A DNA stretch of 25,560 nt from Pelargonium nanum (taxonomy: Eukaryota; Streptophyta; Magnoliopsida; Geraniales; Geraniaceae), in assembly GCA_036897485.1 (NCBI GenBank), contig JAYMTF010001187.1:1-25560 (forward strand). Direction: 5' to 3'. Positions 10,749-21,111 of the stretch are shown one piece after another (position 1 is the stretch's first letter; the number at the start of each line of letters is the position of its first letter). Under the pieces are notes generated by a model that saw only the letters and a list, made by a program, of their open reading frames with translations, made no database searches and was not told the origin of the DNA. Position numbers and translations under genes: made by a program.

Positions 10749-12226
10749 GTGGTTGAAGAAGAAGAGCTAGGGCTCTGTGATTAAATTCGAAGCCTATCCC
10801 CCAGCTTTAGCGAGTGTTGAGAGTAACTGTAATTCTCAAGCTCCTTTCTTGAATGTGATGTGAGCATTTATGATCTGTAGATGAGATTCTGGCCATAGGA
10901 TCAAAATGATCAACTACTGGTCCCACATCATCACATCTACGGTTCAAGAGAAATATCATGTCTCATGGTTCATTTATATGACAAATTAATTTTATTTTAT
11001 TTTCATAAGAGTCCGACTTAAAATGATAACATCGTATTCTCGTTAATTGTTTATGCAAATTGTTTAAAACACACATTTATAGCGCCATAATTAAATAATT
11101 GATACCATATCTTCTACTATGATTGAAATATATAACATAACTTTTGAAACTTATCGGTTTGAATATGATTCTCCATAATTTCATTCGATATCTTAAAAGA
11201 CATTATTGTTTGTTTGTTTGTAATTAAATGATTTTTTCAAAAACTTTACGTTGAGGGTATAGAAAATCTTAATATCTTAGTCAGACACTTACCACTCAAA
11301 CGAGTACCCCCAACCCCCATGTTAGGAAACAAAATCTCGTAAATTTGACTTGTCTGACGGGATATGTAAGCCCCTCATTGCAAAGGAATTGAACTGGAAC
11401 CGTGCTCAAAAGTTTACATAAAGTAATCAAAACACGAATAGCTAAGAAGTGTCACAAGGCCAACATCTAGTATATGTTGTGTGTAAGTTACATAGTACCA
11501 AATGTATCGATATCATGCACTTCTAAACTGAGAATACAATAGAGCACCAATAAACCTCTACACTATCTCATAGCGTGTTTGTGCTAAGAGTTCATACTGT
11601 AAAATCAGCAAATGTAATAAAAGAAAAAAATGTACAACAATTCATCTACTTTTTACTACACATATTTTACCGCAAATATTCAATTCAATTATGTTTGTCT
11701 TGGTAATTAGATTTAGGAATCGCCAAGTACATATAGATTGGGTTATTTGATTTTCTAAATGGAAAAAAATAACATTATAATGCATTTAATGAAAAAATAA
11801 AAATTAATGAGCAAAACTTAAACCTTGTATGAACATTAGAGGAGTAAGAAATATCGTTTCACCCACCATATTTACTCCTTCCTAACTTTATTTGTTATTT
11901 ACAACTTGCTATTACACAACAACTCAGAGCCAATGAGTGAATATCTATAATTTTCTCTATATATATATAATAAGTTTTGTTCACTGGCTTGAATCATAAA
12001 ACTCCAAAACAGTCTCATTCCGAAAAACAATTGCCTCTAAATTTCCATCTCCTTCTCTTCTGGTCTCTGTCACCAACCAACCATAAGAACTTGTGAGTCT
12101 TCTTTTGGTGCCTTAAAGTTGAGAGGTAGCTAATAGTAACAGTGCCCTTTTTCCTGTGTTTCTTGCTCTTATATTTCTTTTTTGTTGTTCCGGTCTCTAT
12201 AGTTTTTTCAAGGAATCTCCACAACC
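10749..12226. other. Divergent spacer with promoters of the Arg/Asp-rich gene and the porin gene
   Basis: The 1.48-kb gap separates two genes transcribed away from each other. Most is AT-rich and featureless. A TATA-like run (CTATATATATATAATAA, about 11958-11974) about 250 bp before the porin ATG is the best core promoter candidate, and the following 12020-12226 is pyrimidine-rich as in plant leaders. The minus-strand frames at 12015-12468 are antisense shadows. Confidence 0.45.
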
Positions 12227-13966
12227 ATGAGCAGCTCATCATCAAACCAGAAGAAAAAGAGAAGAAGCAATCCCAAGGGACCGGAATTGTTTTCTGGTTT
12301 TGGCCGGAGTGCCACAGGTAGTGTCCGTACAGCTTTCTTGCAAATCCTTTGTTCTTCTTGTTTTCTGTTCTTTGTTTCAAAATGTCTTTCTTGGTTATCA
12401 AGAAACTGAAAGTACTTTATTTTGATGCTTTTCAAGAAAATGGATACAAAATTTGGCTTTACCACCAACTCTTGTCTTTCTCTGTTTGCTCTCTTCTGAG
12501 TTCTGATATACCAATGTAGATATTATCTCTTCTTTCTTTTCTTTTTTTTTTTTCATTTTGTTGATAGCAAGATAGGTGATTAAGATGGTAATGTATCATG
12601 CTTCAAAAAAAAGATGGTAATGTATCTGATGTTTTTTCATTTCCTGAAACAATTTCTTTTTTGTTTGTTTGTAGATTTGCTTACAAAAGGCTACAACAAG
12701 GACAAGAAATTCTCTGTCTCCACTTACAGTACTGAAACTGGTGTGGTATGTTAAAATTATATGCATAGCTCAACTACACAATATTTCAAATACTTTTTTT
12801 GTTTCTCAACCAAAATGGCTTTATGAGAATTGAATTTCTTGTGCACTTGACTTTAGATCCTCACTTCAACTAGTGAGAGAAAAGGGAAAACCCAAGCTGG
12901 GAATGTGGCAGCACAGTACATCTGCAAAGATGCTATCATTGATGCAAGGATTGATGTAGAATCAAAAGTGAGTTTGATGATCTTCACATACCTATGCATT
13001 GTTTTCTTGTAATTCAACCATCTCCCTAATTATTCTTTCTTGTTATGGAAGGTTTCGACAGTTCTCACTTTCAGCAAACCTTTATGGCCATCGACGAAGG
13101 CTACAGCTTCATTTACATTGCCAGAATACAACTCAAGCAAGGTATCAGTTCTGTTGTACAATTGTAACTTGAATAAGTTCACCAGAATATTCATAATATG
13201 CCAGTTTTGAGCTTTAAACCTCTAATTTTGTGTCTGTTTCAGTTCAAAATTCAGTACTACAATGAAACTGCAGCTCTTGCTTTGTCTGCACCTCTGAATA
13301 GCTCTCCTGCATTTAAGCTTTCAGCAACTATCTGCACTTCACCAGACATTGCATTCGGTATAGAGGCCGTTTACAAGACTAGTGCTCGTCACATTACTCA
13401 ATGCAATGCAGGCATTAGTGTCACTCAGCCGAACTGCAATCTTACAATGGTTTTGTATGTCCCTTTCACTTACAACCAGAACAATTTCAACAAATACTCG
13501 TAGAACAGTCATATTCTACTCATGAAATATCACATCATTATCATATTTCAAGGAAATCATGTTACACAAATAAGTCACAGATATTTCTTTGTACTTGCTT
13601 TCTGTTATAGCACTGATTCCAATTCCAATACCTAAAATGGCACTATGCTACATTTTCAGGGTGAACAATGGCGACCTGGTTAGATTATCCTATCTGCATT
13701 ATCTGAATAAATCTAAGAAGATTGCTGCAGCGGCTGAGATCTCAAGAAGCTTCTCGAAAGAGAAAAGCTCTTTCTTGCTTGGAGGAACATGGACAGTCGA
13801 TCATCAAACAATGGTGAAGGCAAGACTCAGTCATCATGGAAAGCTCAACGCCCTCCTACAATATGAAATCATTCCCAAGTCACATTTAACAATCTCTGGT
13901 GAATTCAACACCAAAGCTCTTGACAAGACCCCTAAGATTGGATTGGGCCTTGTTCTCAGGCTTTGA
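12227..13966 (+). CDS. Mitochondrial outer membrane porin (VDAC), 6 exons, 293 aa, N-terminally extended
   Basis: Exons: 12227-12317, 12675-12745, 12857-12967, 13052-13141, 13243-13454 and 13660-13966 (882 nt, all GT-AG, in frame). The protein follows the eukaryotic porin pattern: PKGPELFSGFGRSATDLL (16-33) is the N-terminal helix that lies inside the pore, then alternating beta strands from KFSVSTYS onward, SYLHYLNKSKKIAAAAEI near the end, and the terminal strand KIGLGLVLRL, which fits the beta-signal for insertion by the SAM complex. VDAC forms the 19-strand barrel that passes metabolites and ions across the outer membrane. Plant VDACs are usually about 276 aa. This one carries about 14 extra residues, SSSSSNQKKKRRSN, before the family start, and no other in-frame ATG lies nearby. 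The fifth exon uses a donor inside TTTTGTATGT; reading past it gives a spurious end at 13501-13503. Confidence 0.92.
12582..12626 (+). repeat. Two-copy direct repeat in the first porin intron
   Basis: AAGATGGTAATGTATC occurs at 12582-12597 and again at 12611-12626, a 29-bp period. It looks like a small recent slippage duplication in a non-coding intron. Confidence 0.7.
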
Positions 13967-14167
13967 ATGGTCTGCCAATGAGTATACAGCGATGATGAAG
14001 AAACAGAAAGAATTGTTACACCTTCACCGATTTTGTGCATTCTATGCAACAGGAGATTGGAGATACTTCCACTGACATTATTCTTTTTGAGCTGTAACTT
14101 TAGTTCCCATGATGCGGGCATCACAGTATATACTGAACTTGCTTAAACAATGTATATCATGGTGAAG

Positions 14168-15112
14168 CTAATCCCTTTCTTTGAATCTAGTACACCATTT
14201 TATTAGAAGATCTTCAACGTTAGCATCCATTCTGGTTCCAATTCCTCCCCAGATCAACATGTGGGCAAAGTCTCCCATGGTTGAGCCTGTGACTTCATGT
14301 ACAGCCTTGAATCCGATTCTTGTGTAAAACCTAACAAGCTGCATGATATAATCAACAAAAGTTTCTAATCAATATATACAATCCAGCCTTTACTATTAGA
14401 TGAAATGAAACTTAACAGTTATGGAAGCAATGGTTTTTATTCACTATGAAATGAAATGTTGAGAACAAAAGCATGTGCATGGCCAATCAGTATATGCTAT
14501 ACTTTTGAAAGCACAATTTAAAAGAAACAAGTGACTAATAAAACAACATAAAAATGAACCAAAGAGCAATACAAGATAAAAAGCAAGAACCTTGGAATGG
14601 TAAAGGTCTGAGTCATTGATGGCAAGCAACTGAGCAGTCCTGCAACCACAGTCATAGCCATATCGAATAGCAACAGCTCCAAGGAACAAACCAATGCCAA
14701 AGATTGACTTCTCCATACCCAGAGTCTCTCTTCTCAATCTGATGGAATCCAGGTGGAGGATTTTGCCTCCTAGCCAGACCCTTATCAGGCCCTCTGCCCT
14801 CCCAAGCTCTTTCTGGGTTTCCAGGCTCCTGGCTGTGATTCTGAAGAAGGGTCCTAGAGTTTGGAGCTGAAGGTCGAGCTTCTGAGCTTTTGAAGCATGC
14901 AGCACATCAGACATGGATGGGAGAGCTGAGGCTTCTCTAGCATTGCCAGAAAAGTTGGTGTTTTTGTGAAGAGAGGAACTCAAATGGGTAACTGATGTAA
15001 TTGAACTGTTGCATATTCGGATGATTGAAGATCTTTTTGGGGTTTTGCTGGTTTGGATTTGTGGATTTGGATAAGGGATTCTTGAACTTTGAAAATTGCA
15101 CTGTGTTCCCAT
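14168..15112 (-). CDS. Probable plastid GNAT-like (acetyltransferase-fold) protein, 2 exons, 230 aa
   Basis: Exon 1 is 15112-14591 and exon 2 is 14338-14168 (TAG); 693 nt, in frame across a GT-AG intron. Residues 1 to about 55 are Ser/Thr/Asn-rich, basic and almost free of acidic residues, as in a chloroplast transit peptide. The rest (about 75-230) reads as a compact soluble domain: LGPFFRITARSLETQ, then GLFLGAVAIRYGYDCGCRTA, then AINDSDLYHSKLVRFYTRIG ending in FKAVHEVTG. The HSKLVRFYxRxGF segment with the preceding hydrophobic strand and Asp is typical of the C-terminal half of GNAT N-acyltransferases. A classic Q/RxxGxG/A acetyl-CoA loop is not obvious, so activity is uncertain. The gene converges on the porin gene, with 201 bp between stops. 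Retention of the intron would give a different 222-aa tail ending at 14444, which I do not favour. Confidence 0.82.
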
Positions 15113-15321
15113 TTACATGGATATGTGACTCTCACAGAACAGAACTCAAGAAAAATATTCAAAACTGGAAAATTTTGATAGCAGTTCACATTTTCATGAA
15201 AAATTATCCACTGAGGCTTGCTGCAAACTGAGCCATACAGAGCAGATATGCAGAAAATTACATCACCATAATGATAAATAGTAGTGAATATATATGATTC
15301 TAAGGAAATTGTTATTCAACA

Positions 15322-15392
15322 GCGCATCTGGTGTAGTGGTATCATAGTACCCTCCCACGGTACTGACCAGGGTTCGATTCCCTGGATGCGCA
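15322..15392 (+). tRNA. tRNA-Gly (anticodon CCC)
   Basis: A full cloverleaf is visible in 71 nt. The acceptor stem GCGCATC pairs with GATGCGC, followed by discriminator A. The anticodon stem GTACC/GGTAC (15347-15351/15359-15363) holds the loop CTCCCAC, so the anticodon is CCC at 15354-15356, reading GGG. The T arm is CAGGG-TTCGATT-CCCTG. The D region TGGTGTAGTGG is the A box and GGTTCGATTCC the B box. CCA is not encoded and there is no intron. A CAA start motif (15317-15319) upstream and a T-rich run (about 15395-15404) downstream fit Pol III initiation and termination. It sits alone between two minus-strand genes. Confidence 0.95.
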
Positions 15393-15394
15393 AT

Positions 15395-15404
15395 TTCTTT
15401 TTTC
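15395..15404 (+). terminator. Pol III terminator of tRNA-Gly
   Basis: TTTCTTTTTT begins two bases after the tRNA 3' end. A run of four or more T is the usual RNA polymerase III stop. Confidence 0.65.
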
Positions 15405-15588
15405 AAATTTTGGTACCAAAAAATTATCATGTTTAACAAATTTCTCAAAGACAGTAAGAGTGAAAACTGGATTTTTATTGCATTATTCGAATTAGAATTG
15501 GAATTACATTTATACATTATGAGCAATACATAAACCAGTGATAATACTACTGATATATACACAGGATAAGAACAAGTAAAATACAAAG

Positions 15589-18500
15589 CTATAAGTTCTG
15601 GTTGCTCCTAGCAAAGAAAAGGTCAATTGGTAGATGTCCATCTTCCTTCGGAGCAGACTTGTGCTTCTTCCTTTTGCTTTGGCTCACAGTGGGGCTCCGC
15701 TGAGAGATCCTGAGATGAGAAGGGTGGAGTAAGAGTTCGTGGCACGGTAACATGGTAACCAACAAAAGACATCAAAAGTGATCTGTAACCTATGACACCC
15801 GACTTTGTTACCATTGTTCATGTGTGTTGGGTTGAGACACTGATTCCAGTACAACCCAGGTTATAATTAGCTACTCACTATGACACATCTTTACTGAAGC
15901 AGGTCCATGTAAGCTGACAAGATAACGCCCAGATTACTACAAAGAATAATACAATACCTTATTCTTGGAGTAAGGCTTCTAGAGTCAGAGCCAGATTCCT
16001 CCCTCTGAAGTCTTTCGGCAAAATGAAAATCGGAATGTTCTTGCCTTTCTTCAATGAAACCAGGTGGCAGTTCAATTCCACATAATGAACACTTGTAGTC
16101 ATTCACCCAGAAAAAGTGATCTTTCTGACTCGAAGAAGGAATTGTATTGTCTGGGAGCTTTGCACTCTTGTCAAGACTACTTCCATCAGACTGTCTAGAG
16201 AAAGAGGATGTATCAGTTCTCACTAGTGATACCTCCTTCTGAAGAAATTTGGAATTGTCACACCCCGGATAAGTGATATTTACCTACAACGATAGCAACA
16301 ATAGTTCAAAATACTAAAGCCAGTGAGTGAAGTACAGATCAATAAACTGGAGTAACTCTTGACTATCAGAACATGCAAGAAAATACAGAATCTCTGTTTA
16401 AATTTTAGCTCCACACTCAAGAAGGATAAAAGTTTTTGAGCTTGACATCTACCTTGTTCTCATCTTCTTTTCCCAAAGGTTCACAAGGTTTCTCCACTTC
16501 ATCAGAATTATTGATCAAAGTGCAATTCCCATTGATCGGTTTGTCAGATGGATCTCTAAGAGGTTGCTCATTGTGCCAATTCTCATTGTTATAAATGAGA
16601 AAATCAGTTTCTAAGTCATTCATGAAGCAGTGGTCACTAATATTTGAAACCAAGGTACTTTCATCAACGGCATCATTTTTAGAGGCCTTTCTTGATCTAA
16701 TGAAGTTGGTGAGTGTTTTCTGTGTGGGATCATGTGGAAGACCAACCTTTTCTTCATTGAACTGAGATATCCGCAAGCCTGATGGGATACAATACATAGG
16801 CTTTGTCATTGGGGCCAACCTTGGTACCATTTACTAATAAAATTATAATAAATAACAATAACATCCATAATTGAAAACCTACCAATCAGTCTCAAGGAAA
16901 TCGGAAGCTCGGCCTTTAGAAGCTTTGAAGCATATTTCAAGATATCATCACTAGAGGAAATATGCTTCTGCAAAGTCATAGCTCTTGTCCGAACCTGGGA
17001 ATTGCAGAATATCATTTAACATTAGACTCCAGAGTCCAGAGCAAGAAGATATTGTAAAGTATAATTTCAAAGACAGGGCAGAAGGAATTTTACCAAACAG
17101 CCTATGGGCAAGGAAATTTGCCACAAGTACTGTTTAGCATCTTGCAATTTAAATAAATTCAGAGAGAAGAATTGCTAATGGAACATTAGAAAATACCTCA
17201 AAAGATGCAGTTTTAAGTTTTAGTGTCAATGTTTTACCAGTAAGACCCTCCCTTTGCATATCGGCAGATAACATCTCAGAAAGTTCCACTGCAAGCATAA
17301 AGTTAACAAGCTTACAACTTCCAGAGAGTATTTATATTTGATCTTCCATATTAACTTTGAATTTCATCTGATCATCATTTATCATTAATCAATATAATTT
17401 CCAGATCACACACTTAACGAAAAAAAACACATCCTCCATGCCATCACTTAGACACAAGCTCATTTGTACCATATACATAGAATTATCAAGCAAAATGATC
17501 ATTGGTAACAAATATAAAGCATCATTAAGCTACATGTTCCTTTGTAACAAATATAGTTCCAAATAAAATCCAGCGACTAATTACCTAATTTCTGATGAAG
17601 TAATGACTCATTCTCCGTAGCTGAGAATGTTCTCTCATTACTAATACTTTTTCGCATCCTCAATTGAGGTGTACCAGTCCCCCCAAGCCCCAGTCCCACG
17701 GAGAGGAAAAAGTCTGCAAGATGTTGGTCGTACAACCATATGATAATTCTTTAATAAGATATACGCTCTTGCAAACTACAACAATAAGGCAACTCAAGAC
17801 TTGTACATCAGACAACGAAACAGTAAAGTATGCAAACCTGATGAGGAACGCGAGAACAATGCACATAGGTAATTGCCCTTTTGCAGCATCTCCTCACATG
17901 TATTAACTCCAAAAACATCCCTTAAGATATGTTCAGTGACTTTACCAATTCCACCAATCTGTAAAAAAAATCCACTCATGTGCCTTTCATCTCTGAACGT
18001 AAGTTATGTAGAGGTCCAATAGCAGTTAATATTTTAAGTACTGTACTTATTTTATAATGAACATAAATTCTGGTGAATTTATGCCTAAGATGTCGGTGAA
18101 AAATTAAAATACCTTACGTATTGGAAGTGAAGATATAAAGGTCATGACAGTCATCCTTTCATTTGGTAAAACAAACTGCCCATTTGGTTTGTTTATATCT
18201 GAGCAAACCTGAGAAACATCACATACATTTAAATGACATGTTTATCAACATTATCTATAACACATTTTGCAAGAGATTCATTTCTGCGTTGATCTTCTCT
18301 ATATGTAAGTTTGTACCATGCAACTCTTTTCTATATATACCCAATTGCCATCATAGATGGATTCTATAGCCAAACGACCTGATAATTATTCTACAAACTG
18401 CCATTTCTCCCACACCACGATTCTTAATACTTTTAATTGCCATTAATTGCATTCGCATAGTCCAAGAACCTTCCAACAGTTCACAGAACATGAACAAACT

Positions 18501-20691
18501 ATTATATCACTGCCATCTTCTCTAGATACAACACCCACACAGCCACAACATTATTAGAAACGAGACTGCAACTTTTGACACTTAAAACTAATCATTCTCA
18601 TCTAAGCTCGGCTTATTCAAGAAAAAGCTTATTTCTTGATTCTTGATTCTTGATTGTTTAATACTTGCTTCGTAACTCATTAGCATACTTAACTGTCGTG
18701 CAGGAACTACACTATATACTTTGACTGTTATCTACTGGACAACAAGTTATTCAAACCAAAATACGGAATTCGTATTCCATTCTTTAAATGGAACATATAT
18801 ATTTAGGGGTGGTACAAACTACAAAGAACCTTGATCTCTCGTATTGCTTTTCCTCTAAACTGTGCTTAAACTGGCCAATATGAAGATTTTCTAGATAGCT
18901 TAAACTGGATGCCCTTAATTTAGTAGTCACATCAATAAAGCATATTATTAGGTGTTGCTATGGTTTGCCTGTATCCATCGAGGACATGCATTAACAATTC
19001 TAATCTGATAATAGCTTGGACAACCTTAGCAAGTAAGCGATTTGGTCCAACTCCAGCACTACATGTAAGACCTGTCTCTTCACAAACCCGGGTTCGGAGT
19101 TCTTCAGCAACCTCACAAAAAACAAAACAAAGAGACAAAAGATTTAGTCATCCTAATCAGAGAGAGCACTAGGAAACTGTTCAATATGCCCCATAGAAGA
19201 GTCTCGACAATAAAAAAGATCAATTCATTATCTGAATAAGAAATTGATTTGTTTTATGGAGGACTTACCTCTGCACTAGTCAGGTGTCTCTCTTTGCAGA
19301 CCTCAGTTATATCCAGGTAAGCCTCATCCAAACTAGTAGCAATGAAGTTGGGATCATATGTTTGGAAAACTACCACCAACAAATATTGCAGAGAAATTAG
19401 TGGTAAAATTGTTAGAACAGATGTATCCTAGAGTCAATATTATGAGCAGAACTCACCTTTTCTTGTCATATCACTGTAATAATTGTACTTCTTGAAATCT
19501 ACAGGTACAAAGATTAGTTCTGGACATAATTTACGCGCAATGAAACCAGGCATTGCAGCACGAACCCCAAACTTTCGTGCCTACAGAGCGTCCAAAATTT
19601 ATTTTCAGTTAACATTACAGAATCAAAAGGAGATATGGGGTAAAAGTTCAAACAGAAATGAACTATGATTCCCCTTCAGAACATAGAGTAAGCAACTCAG
19701 ACCTCATAATTAGCAGTGGAGATCATAGACATGCCGCCAACAGCCATAGGCTTTCCCTTTAATGAAGGATTGCTTAATGTTTCGACAGCTGCATAGAAAG
19801 CATCCATATCTACATGTAGCCAAATCCTTGACAGGTCACGAGTAGCTTCCAGCTCTAATATTCTTTTATCTGCAACCTATAAATAGGATATATCACAAAT
19901 CAATAAGATGAAAGTCTCATCTAGAGCTCAAAAGTACTCCCAGTGTCCTGTCCAAGCACACATAACTATATAAATTCAAAAGGATGACCTGACAAATAAA
20001 TCAAAGAATCTCTACCAATACCCGCAGTCCCTGGTAAGGTCTACATGTATTATCAAATTGCTCCATCTTTCCTATTTCCGACATCCATACGGGTATAACT
20101 ACTAGCAGCAATAATCATATGTCTAAACATAAACTGCAGAAGCTAATATCCTGAGAACTCTAGAACTCAATTTCACACATTGATGATTTTCAACAAGACG
20201 AAGTTAATTTGTTCAATGAATTAAATTAGAAAGCATATACCTTTTGAAAATGAGATAAATCTGCAGAAGTGAGCTTAGCACACTGAGCGCGCATATTCTC
20301 AATTTTCTGCTTCATGAAAGCCTCCTTCCGCTCCTCATTCTCGAAATATTTGGACCCCTTGCTCATCTCATACACTACTCTCCGCACTTTCTCCTTGTCC
20401 ACACCTTCCATACCTAAAAGGCCATTGGCACAATCCACGAAAATCAAATTTCCACAATTTCTGAAACACACAGTGCTCAATTACCTCCGTTTCAAGCACT
20501 GTAAAGTCCAATCAGTAATCGTTAACATAAACACAAAAAATTATCATGTTGGTTAGGGCAAGTTGAAGAACATAATCGAATCTAAGCGAAGATGCACCTG
20601 CTTTGGCGTTGGTATACACGGTGTCGTACGAATGCCACGGCCGAGCAGATTCGCCGGAGGTGGAGGAGCAGCTCTCTTCCTTCGCCGCCAT
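15589..20691 (-). CDS. POLK: DNA polymerase kappa (Y-family translesion polymerase), 14 exons, 691 aa
   Basis: Exons in transcript order: 20691-20598, 20413-20241, 19876-19703, 19580-19457, 19369-19269, 19111-19025, 18208-18113, 17958-17838, 17713-17585, 17288-17197, 16994-16883, 16778-16453, 16283-15958 and 15709-15589; 2076 nt, all GT-AG and in frame. The N-clasp [17 protein letters not shown] (about 25-41) is specific to the kappa subfamily. Catalytic metal ligands are D112 in [12 protein letters not shown] and D203/E204 in SLDEAYLD; Y117 is the likely steric gate. [18 protein letters not shown] is the palm signature and [13 protein letters not shown] the thumb helix-hairpin-helix; the little finger runs to about 440. 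After it, QKTLTNFI (454-461) and HLPIDLFF (677-684) resemble PCNA-binding boxes. YKCSLCG...EHSDFH (606-630, C608/C611/H626/H630) is a ubiquitin-binding zinc finger. The enzyme bypasses DNA lesions at stalled forks in the nucleus. The gene appears intact, and its length is close to that of Arabidopsis POLK (about 670 aa from memory). Confidence 0.95.
18634..18655 (+). repeat. Three-copy heptamer repeat in a polymerase kappa intron
   Basis: TTCTTGA is repeated three times in tandem in the 816-bp intron 18209-19024. The rest of that intron is AT-rich with no other feature seen. Confidence 0.6.
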
Positions 20692-20814
20692 TTTCTCTGT
20701 CAGGTTTTCAAAACTTGCGCCAGAAGATTGATAGTGGGAAAAATGAAACTTTGTGGAGATTTTGTAATTATATGTCCAGATAAAGATACAGAGAAGCGGC
20801 GTCGTTTTCTAACT

Positions 20815-20824
20815 GCCACGTGGC
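20815..20824. promoter_or_regulatory. G-box 1 (GCCACGTGGC)
   Basis: A perfect 10-bp palindrome with the CACGTG core at 20817-20822. This is the strongest form of the plant G-box, bound by bZIP and bHLH factors in light, ABA and stress responses. It lies in the divergent promoter, 124 bp from the polymerase kappa ATG. Confidence 0.7.
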
Positions 20825-20842
20825 AACAAGTTCATCATGATT

Positions 20843-20851
20843 CCACGTGGC
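20843..20851. promoter_or_regulatory. G-box 2 (CCACGTGGC)
   Basis: A second CACGTG core at 20844-20849, 27 bp from the first (core to core), again in the ACGTGGC context that also serves as an ABA-response element. Paired elements of this kind are stronger candidates than a single one. Confidence 0.7.
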
Positions 20852-21111
20852 GCACCGGCGAAAAGCAGTACCCAACCAGGAACGGTGTCGTTTACGAGAT
20901 TGCCGGGACCTGTACCAACCACCTTGTCTCTCCGGACCACCCTGTGCTCAGTTCGGAGCTCAGACACAATTTTTCCAAAAGAAACAGCAACGGTCGCTTC
21001 AGCGACCGGCGCTCTCGACCGCGTATTCCTGCTCGATTGTTTTATCGAGTTGACTCAGATTTCGAATCATTTTCATGTGGGTTCTGGTCAATTGCTTTGA
21101 TAGATCAGAGA

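Larger units (their letters stand above)
20692..21111. promoter_or_regulatory. Divergent promoter between polymerase kappa and APS kinase genes
   Basis: Only 420 bp separate the two start codons, which face away from each other, so both promoters and both 5' UTRs must fit here. The stretch is much more GC-rich than other spacers in the window. It carries two G-boxes (listed separately) and two copies of a CGGYGTCGTTT motif (about 20797-20807 and 20883-20893). No clear TATA box is seen for either gene. Plus-strand frames running through it (20563 onward) are not needed for the APS kinase start. Confidence 0.7.

Noticed and set aside
12015..12468. Two overlapping minus-strand frames of 128 and 86 codons
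   Set aside because: They are antisense to the porin leader, first exon and first intron, with Lys-rich low-complexity translation and no family resemblance.
14444..14590. Extension of the GNAT-like frame to a hydrophobic tail ending at 14444
   Set aside because: It is intron readthrough. A GT at 14590-14589 joins cleanly to 14338, where the frame continues with typical GNAT-like sequence.
15263..15586. 107-codon minus-strand frame across the tRNA region
   Set aside because: It contains the reverse complement of the tRNA-Gly gene and spacer; it is open by chance only.
20563..21111. Long plus-strand frame running into the APS kinase first exon, which would add about 183 residues
   Set aside because: It is antisense to polymerase kappa exon 1 and crosses the divergent promoter. 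The extra residues are Arg/Cys-rich and unlike a transit peptide; the ATG at 21112 gives a normal plastid-type N-terminus.
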